Assembly (NCBI GenBank): GCA_025055595.1 | Contig: JANWWU010000053.1 | Coordinates: 1-34,930, forward strand | Reading direction: 5' to 3' | Length of the DNA stretch: 34,930 bases | Source: Planctomycetota bacterium | Lineage (GTDB): Bacteria > Planctomycetota > UBA11346 | Shown here: positions 32,116 to 34,930 of the stretch, in pieces | How positions within the stretch are numbered: the stretch's first letter is position 1 | How the letters are laid out: each line of letters opens with the position of its first letter | Notes under the pieces: model-generated | The model's input: only the letters and a program-made list of their open reading frames with translations | Database searches by the model: none | Told to the model about the DNA's origin: nothing | Position numbers and translations under genes: made by a program

Positions 32116-32487
32116 GTGCGCCGCTGTTCGCTCGCCGTCCTCGCCGCTTACGCGCTGCTGGCCGCCTGCGCCGCACCCGGTCCGCGGGTGCCGCCGTGGA
32201 CCCGCGCCCAGGCGCTGGCGGCGACGGAGCCCCTCGAAGTGACCATCGTGCGCGTCTGGGACACCGTGCGCGATGCGGTGCGCGAGGGCCGCGAGCCCGG
32301 CATCAGCCACATCATCGAGGTCGAGGTCCGCTCCGGCGAGCAGGCCGGACAGCGGCTGGCGCTGCCCTACGACGAGTGGAATGTCGGGGCGCCGCCGCCG
32401 CGCGCCGGGCGCACGTTGGTGATCGCCCCCGCGGACTGGGTGCGCCGCGCCAAAGATACGCGCGGACGGCCCTTCAGCGGTTGGTGA
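32116..32487 (+). CDS. Small predicted lipoprotein
   Basis: 123 residues from GTG 32116. A type II signal peptide ends in the lipobox Leu15-Ala-Ala-Cys18. The mature part has short beta-type segments ('LEVTIVRVWDTVRDAV', 'ISHIIEVEVRSGEQAGQRL', 'GRTLVIAPADWV') and no recognised family. An ATG at 32062 in the same frame would put 18 odd residues before the signal peptide, so the GTG is preferred. Its 3' end overlaps the convergent STAS gene by 14 bases. Confidence 0.65.
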   Translation: MRRCSLAVLAAYALLAACAAPGPRVPPWTRAQALAATEPLEVTIVRVWDTVRDAVREGREPGISHIIEVEVRSGEQAGQRLALPYDEWNVGAPPPRAGRTLVIAPADWVRRAKDTRGRPFSGW

Positions 32488-33079
32488 CGACGCGCTGCGT
32501 GCCGCTGGTGCGCTGCGTCAGCCAGGTGGCGACGAGATCGTCGCAGGCCTTGCGCAGGTCGGGGAAGATCGGGATGAAGCGCGAGAGGCCGACCATGTCC
32601 ATCACTTTGACGATGGTCGCTGGCGGGCGCAGCAGGCGGACTGGGACGCGGCCGGCGGCGCTCGCCAGCGCAGCCAGGCCCATCGAGCTGATGTACGCGA
32701 GGTGGACGCAGTCGGCGATGATGCCGAACACCGCCCGCTGATCGAGGCCGGCAAGGGTATCGGCGAGCTCTTGCGCCGCCGCTTGCTCGATGCGGCTGGG
32801 AAAATCCAGCCGCGCGACATGGAAGGAGTTGGCGAGGACATAGGCGTAGAGCCCGGTGATCGGCTTGCTGCCAGCGCCGACGCGCACGCGCTCGATGACA
32901 GCGCGCGCGCCGACGCCGGGATGCCGCATGCGGGCGACGCTCTCGACGAGCACTTGCGACACCGCGGCGGCGCCGGTCGGCGAGGTCGCCACCGCGTCGA
33001 CCTGCATGGTGAAGAGGGCCGCGGTCGGGTCGCCGACCAGCGTATACGGCAGGGTGACGGGGATGTGCTGCAGGGACAT
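32474..33079 (-). CDS. STAS-domain protein (anti-sigma-antagonist-like)
   Basis: 201 residues. The C-terminal half (about 112-190) matches the STAS fold: 'RAVFGIIADCVHLAYISSMG' with the usual Ser position, 'LAALASAAGRVPVRLLRP' and 'ATIVKVMDMVGLSRFIPIF'. STAS proteins of this kind bind anti-sigma kinases or act in signalling scaffolds. The first ~110 residues are unrecognised. The ATG lies only 7 bases past the encoded CCA of tRNA-Gly, with no room for a Shine-Dalgarno outside the tRNA. An internal Met25 (33007) is an alternative start. Confidence 0.8.
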   Translation of the reverse strand: MSLQHIPVTLPYTLVGDPTAALFTMQVDAVATSPTGAAAVSQVLVESVARMRHPGVGARAVIERVRVGAGSKPITGLYAYVLANSFHVARLDFPSRIEQAAAQELADTLAGLDQRAVFGIIADCVHLAYISSMGLAALASAAGRVPVRLLRPPATIVKVMDMVGLSRFIPIFPDLRKACDDLVATWLTQRTSGTQRVVTNR

Positions 33080-33086
33080 GCCGTAC

Positions 33087-33160
33087 TGGAGCGGGCGATG
33101 GGAATCGAACCCACGTCACCGGCTTGGGAAGCCGGCGCTCTACCATTGAGCTACGCCCGC
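33087..33160 (-). tRNA. tRNA-Gly, anticodon CCC
   Basis: Complete cloverleaf on the minus strand. Acceptor GCGGGCG pairs with CGCCCGC; D arm GCTC/GAGC; anticodon stem CCGGC/GCCGG around loop TTCCCAA (anticodon CCC); T arm GTGGG/CCCAT with TTCGATT. The discriminator is T and CCA is encoded (33087-33089). A possible promoter (-10-like CATACT, minus strand of 33171-33176) lies just upstream, but no well-spaced -35 was found. Confidence 0.97.
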
Positions 33161-33219
33161 ACTCGAACTCAGTATGTCATTTCTCGACAGCGGACAAGAC
33201 AACGCCGACTCGCAGTGCA

Positions 33220-33240
33220 CGGGTGCGCCGTCCGCACCCG
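33220..33240 (-). other. Perfect 8-bp hairpin between the two tRNA genes
   Basis: CGGGTGCG (33220-33227) and CGCACCCG (33233-33240) flank a 5-base loop. No T-run follows on either strand. It may be a processing or termination structure after tRNA-Pro, or chance in GC-rich DNA. Confidence 0.4.
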
Positions 33241-33281
33241 GCGAGGTTCGCTGACGATCACTGCCTGAAGGCGATCATGCA

Positions 33282-33359
33282 TGGTCGGAGCGACAGGATT
33301 TGAACCTGCGACCTTTGCGTCCCGAACGCAACGCTCTAGCCAAGCTGAGCTACGCTCCG
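33282..33359 (-). tRNA. tRNA-Pro, anticodon CGG
   Basis: Cloverleaf on the minus strand. Acceptor CGGAGCG/CGCTCCG with the C1 typical of proline tRNAs; D arm GCTC/GAGC; anticodon stem TTGCG/CGCAA around loop TTCGGGA (anticodon CGG); T arm GCAGG/CCTGT with TTCAAAT. The discriminator is A and CCA is encoded (33282-33284). It lies 121 bases upstream of tRNA-Gly and 48 bases downstream of ftsB on the same strand. Confidence 0.97.
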
Positions 33360-33407
33360 AAGCCGCAGCTGCGCGAGAAAGGGCATTATTTCACCAGCAC
33401 CGCGCCG

Positions 33408-33698
33408 TCAACGAGGAGACTCTGGCGACGGCGGCAGCGGGATCTCGCCGGGTCCGAGCGCCTGCAGCCGTTCGCGCGCGACCCATTCGACGACCAAGGG
33501 GTCGTCGCGGCGCAGACCATCGATCAGCGCCTGGGTGCGCGCGATGTCCTGCTCGCGGGCGCGCTTGCGCTCCTCGGTCTGCTGCACGGTGGCGCGCAGC
33601 TGCGCGACTTCGTGGCGCCGTTCGAGGTAGATCGATAGCAGCCAGCCGATGAGGCCGAGGGCCACGACAGCATGGACGAGCCGCCAGACGACGCCCAT
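33408..33698 (-). CDS. ftsB: FtsB/DivIC-type septum formation initiator
   Basis: 96-residue bitopic membrane protein. One helix (about 5-24, 'WRLVHAVVALGLIGWLLS') is followed by a coiled coil ('EVAQLRATVQQTEERKRARE') and the family C-terminal signature 'DDPLVVEWVARERLQALGPGEI'. In the family it joins FtsL and FtsQ/DivIB in the divisome that activates septal peptidoglycan synthesis. The assignment relies on length, topology and the 'E-x-x-AR-xx-L-x-x-x-xx-GE'-type ending. It diverges from prmA. Confidence 0.8.
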   Translation of the reverse strand: MGVVWRLVHAVVALGLIGWLLSIYLERRHEVAQLRATVQQTEERKRAREQDIARTQALIDGLRRDDPLVVEWVARERLQALGPGEIPLPPSPESPR

Positions 33699-33806
33699 GG
33701 CGTGATGCGTAGCGCCTGTCCAGAGAAGGCCAGAGGCAATCTCAAGTCAGCGCAGAAGCCGCCGATGCTTATTGCTTCATCATGCAGCACGCGAGAGGAA
33801 CGGACG

Positions 33807-34640
33807 ATGCGCTGGCATGAATGGCGCTGGCGCTTGCCGCGCCGGCAGGGCCGCTGCTGCGCGCAGGCGCTGACGGCGCTCGGCTACCTGCAGCATGCGC
33901 TGTCGAGCAGATCGCGGGCCGACGTCGAACTCGCAGTCTACGCCGCCCGCGGCCGGCTGCCGCCGGCAGTGCGGGCGCTGCTGGCCGGCCTCGGGCCGCC
34001 GCGGGCGCAGGCGGTGCACGAAGAGGGAACCTGGTTCGCGGCGCTCAGCAAGCAGCAAGCGCAGGAGATCGCTCCCGGAATCTGGATCGATCCGACCGGC
34101 CGCCAGCGCTTGCCGCCGTGCGCGGTGCGGCTGCATCTGCCGCCGCTGCCAGCCTTCGGCGACGGACAGCACCCGACGACGCGCCTCCTGGCGCGCTGGC
34201 TCGCGGCCAGCGATCTTGGCGGGCAGCGCGTCCTCGATCTTGGCTGCGGTACCGGCATCCTCGGCCTGATCGCGCGCTTGCGCGGGGCGCGTCGCGTCGA
34301 TTTCGCGGACGCCGATCCCCACGCTGTGCGCGCCTGTCGCCAGGCCTGCCGCCTGAACGGCTATCCTGGAGCGCGGGTCTGGCGCGGCGACCTGCTCGCC
34401 GCCGTGCCGCCGGACCGGAGCTGCGATCTGCTCGTGGCCAATCTCTACGCCGACCTCGTGTTGCGCCTGCTCGCCGATCCCCGCCTGCCCTCGTGCACCG
34501 GACGGCTATGGCTGAGCGGAATCGCGCGGCGCGCCGCCGGCGGCGTGCGCCGCGCCCTGCGTCGCGCCGGCTTCCAGATCGTCAAGGAAGAGGACGCCGA
34601 TGACTGGTGGATCGGCATCGCTGCCGAGCGCCGCGCGTGA
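33807..34640 (+). CDS. prmA: Ribosomal protein L11 methyltransferase (PrmA)
   Basis: SAM-dependent methyltransferase of 277 residues. PrmA-specific 'FGDGQHPTT' (117-125) is followed by the SAM-binding 'VLDLGCGTGILG' (142-153), 'DFADADPHAVRACRQACRLNG' in two parts, and the post-motif 'LLVANLYADLVLRLL' (equivalent of the NI/NL-A catalytic loop). The N-terminal substrate domain is shorter and more basic than usual. AGAGGAA at 33794-33800 sets the ATG at 33807. The 153 bases after its stop hold no clear terminator. Confidence 0.9.
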   Translation: MRWHEWRWRLPRRQGRCCAQALTALGYLQHALSSRSRADVELAVYAARGRLPPAVRALLAGLGPPRAQAVHEEGTWFAALSKQQAQEIAPGIWIDPTGRQRLPPCAVRLHLPPLPAFGDGQHPTTRLLARWLAASDLGGQRVLDLGCGTGILGLIARLRGARRVDFADADPHAVRACRQACRLNGYPGARVWRGDLLAAVPPDRSCDLLVANLYADLVLRLLADPRLPSCTGRLWLSGIARRAAGGVRRALRRAGFQIVKEEDADDWWIGIAAERRA

Positions 34641-34793
34641 GGCTCACCGCAGGTCGGCGGCAGCTACGCGGTCGAGCGCGCCGGCCGCCGGCGGGCGAAG
34701 GCGCTCGCCAGCGCCTGCTCGGCGGCGCCCCGACGATGCCGATCCACACCGCCCTCGATATGGCGCGGCAGCCGGCGCCTCGACACTGTCGCT

Positions 34794-34930
34794 ATGCCCG
34801 AACCCAAGCTCGTGCGCGAGGGGAACCTGCGCCTGATGTGCGTCGCCGGCCTCGGCTGGCCGCGCGAGCCGCTGCGCCTCGTCGACGAGGTGCGCCGCCT
34901 GGCCATCGCCCAGGGCGGCGAGCCCTACGG
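34794..34930 (+). CDS. Start of an unknown gene, cut by the window end
   Basis: ATG 34794 opens a frame that runs off the window. The 46 visible codons end in G or C at all but one position, a strong coding signal in this genome. It begins 'MPEPKLVREGNLRLMCVAG' and is too short to identify. No Shine-Dalgarno sequence is evident. Confidence 0.65.
   Translation, partial: MPEPKLVREGNLRLMCVAGLGWPREPLRLVDEVRRLAIAQGGEPY

Noticed and set aside
34700-34715. Six-bp hairpin after prmA as a terminator
   Set aside because: Short stem, no T-run, and such inverted repeats are common by chance in this GC-rich sequence.
34664-34906. Minus-strand frame of 80 codons at the right end
   Set aside because: The opposite strand at 34794-34930 has near-total GC-third-position bias, so this frame is its shadow.

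Overview
The window is GC-rich, and almost every codon in the real genes ends in G or C. That third-position bias was used to separate genes from the many long antisense shadow frames. The organism looks like a motile, Gram-negative (diderm) bacterium. It has a flagellar P-ring assembly protein (FlgA), RodA, an FtsB-like protein, a PBP4-type D,D-carboxypeptidase, a lipoprotein, an outer-membrane barrel candidate and a complete Pst/Pho phosphate system. Eukaryote-type Ser/Thr kinases with a zinc ribbon and a C-terminal beta domain, and very long PstC/PstA permeases, fit several phyla, including Planctomycetota-like groups. The sequence alone does not fix the phylum.

Layout: 1-7148 (+) holds flgA (5' end missing), pyrH, frr, an unknown protein, a long coiled-coil protein, an RluA-type pseudouridine synthase and rodA. 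16366 down to 7181 (-) is a tightly packed run. It encodes a response regulator with an unknown C-terminal domain, a membrane protein carrying an array of FliM/FliN-N-terminus-like peptides, an exported STN+TPR protein, a small anchored protein, a FliT/FlgN-like small protein and a PAS histidine kinase; a zinc-ribbon Ser/Thr kinase follows after a 50-bp gap. A hybrid histidine kinase (16444-18048, +) diverges from this run across a short AT-rich promoter region. Next come leuA (+) and dacB (-). The phosphate regulon pstS-pstC-pstA-pstB-phoU-phoB-phoR (21364-29847, +) has a candidate Pho box upstream and a perfect hairpin between pstS and pstC. The right end holds an outer-membrane protein candidate, a class I aminotransferase, a lipoprotein, a STAS protein directly behind tRNA-Gly(CCC), tRNA-Pro(CGG), ftsB, prmA and the start of one more gene.

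The most unusual content is the 9226-18048 block. One protein carries six near-perfect and two diverged copies of the short motif that, at the N-terminus of FliM (and FliN/FliY), docks phosphorylated CheY. The copies are separated by flexible Ala/Pro/Ser/Thr linkers and followed by one membrane segment and a helical C-terminal domain. It is encoded directly after a receiver-domain protein, between two histidine kinases and next to a possible flagellar chaperone. I infer an undescribed signalling module in which phosphorylated receiver domains are captured by a multivalent peptide scaffold. The motif array is directly visible; its function is a hypothesis.

The pho block reads as a standard phosphate-starvation system: PstS captures phosphate, PstCAB imports it, PhoU links transporter state to PhoR, and PhoR/PhoB controls transcription. 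No stretch longer than about 300 bases lacks a gene.
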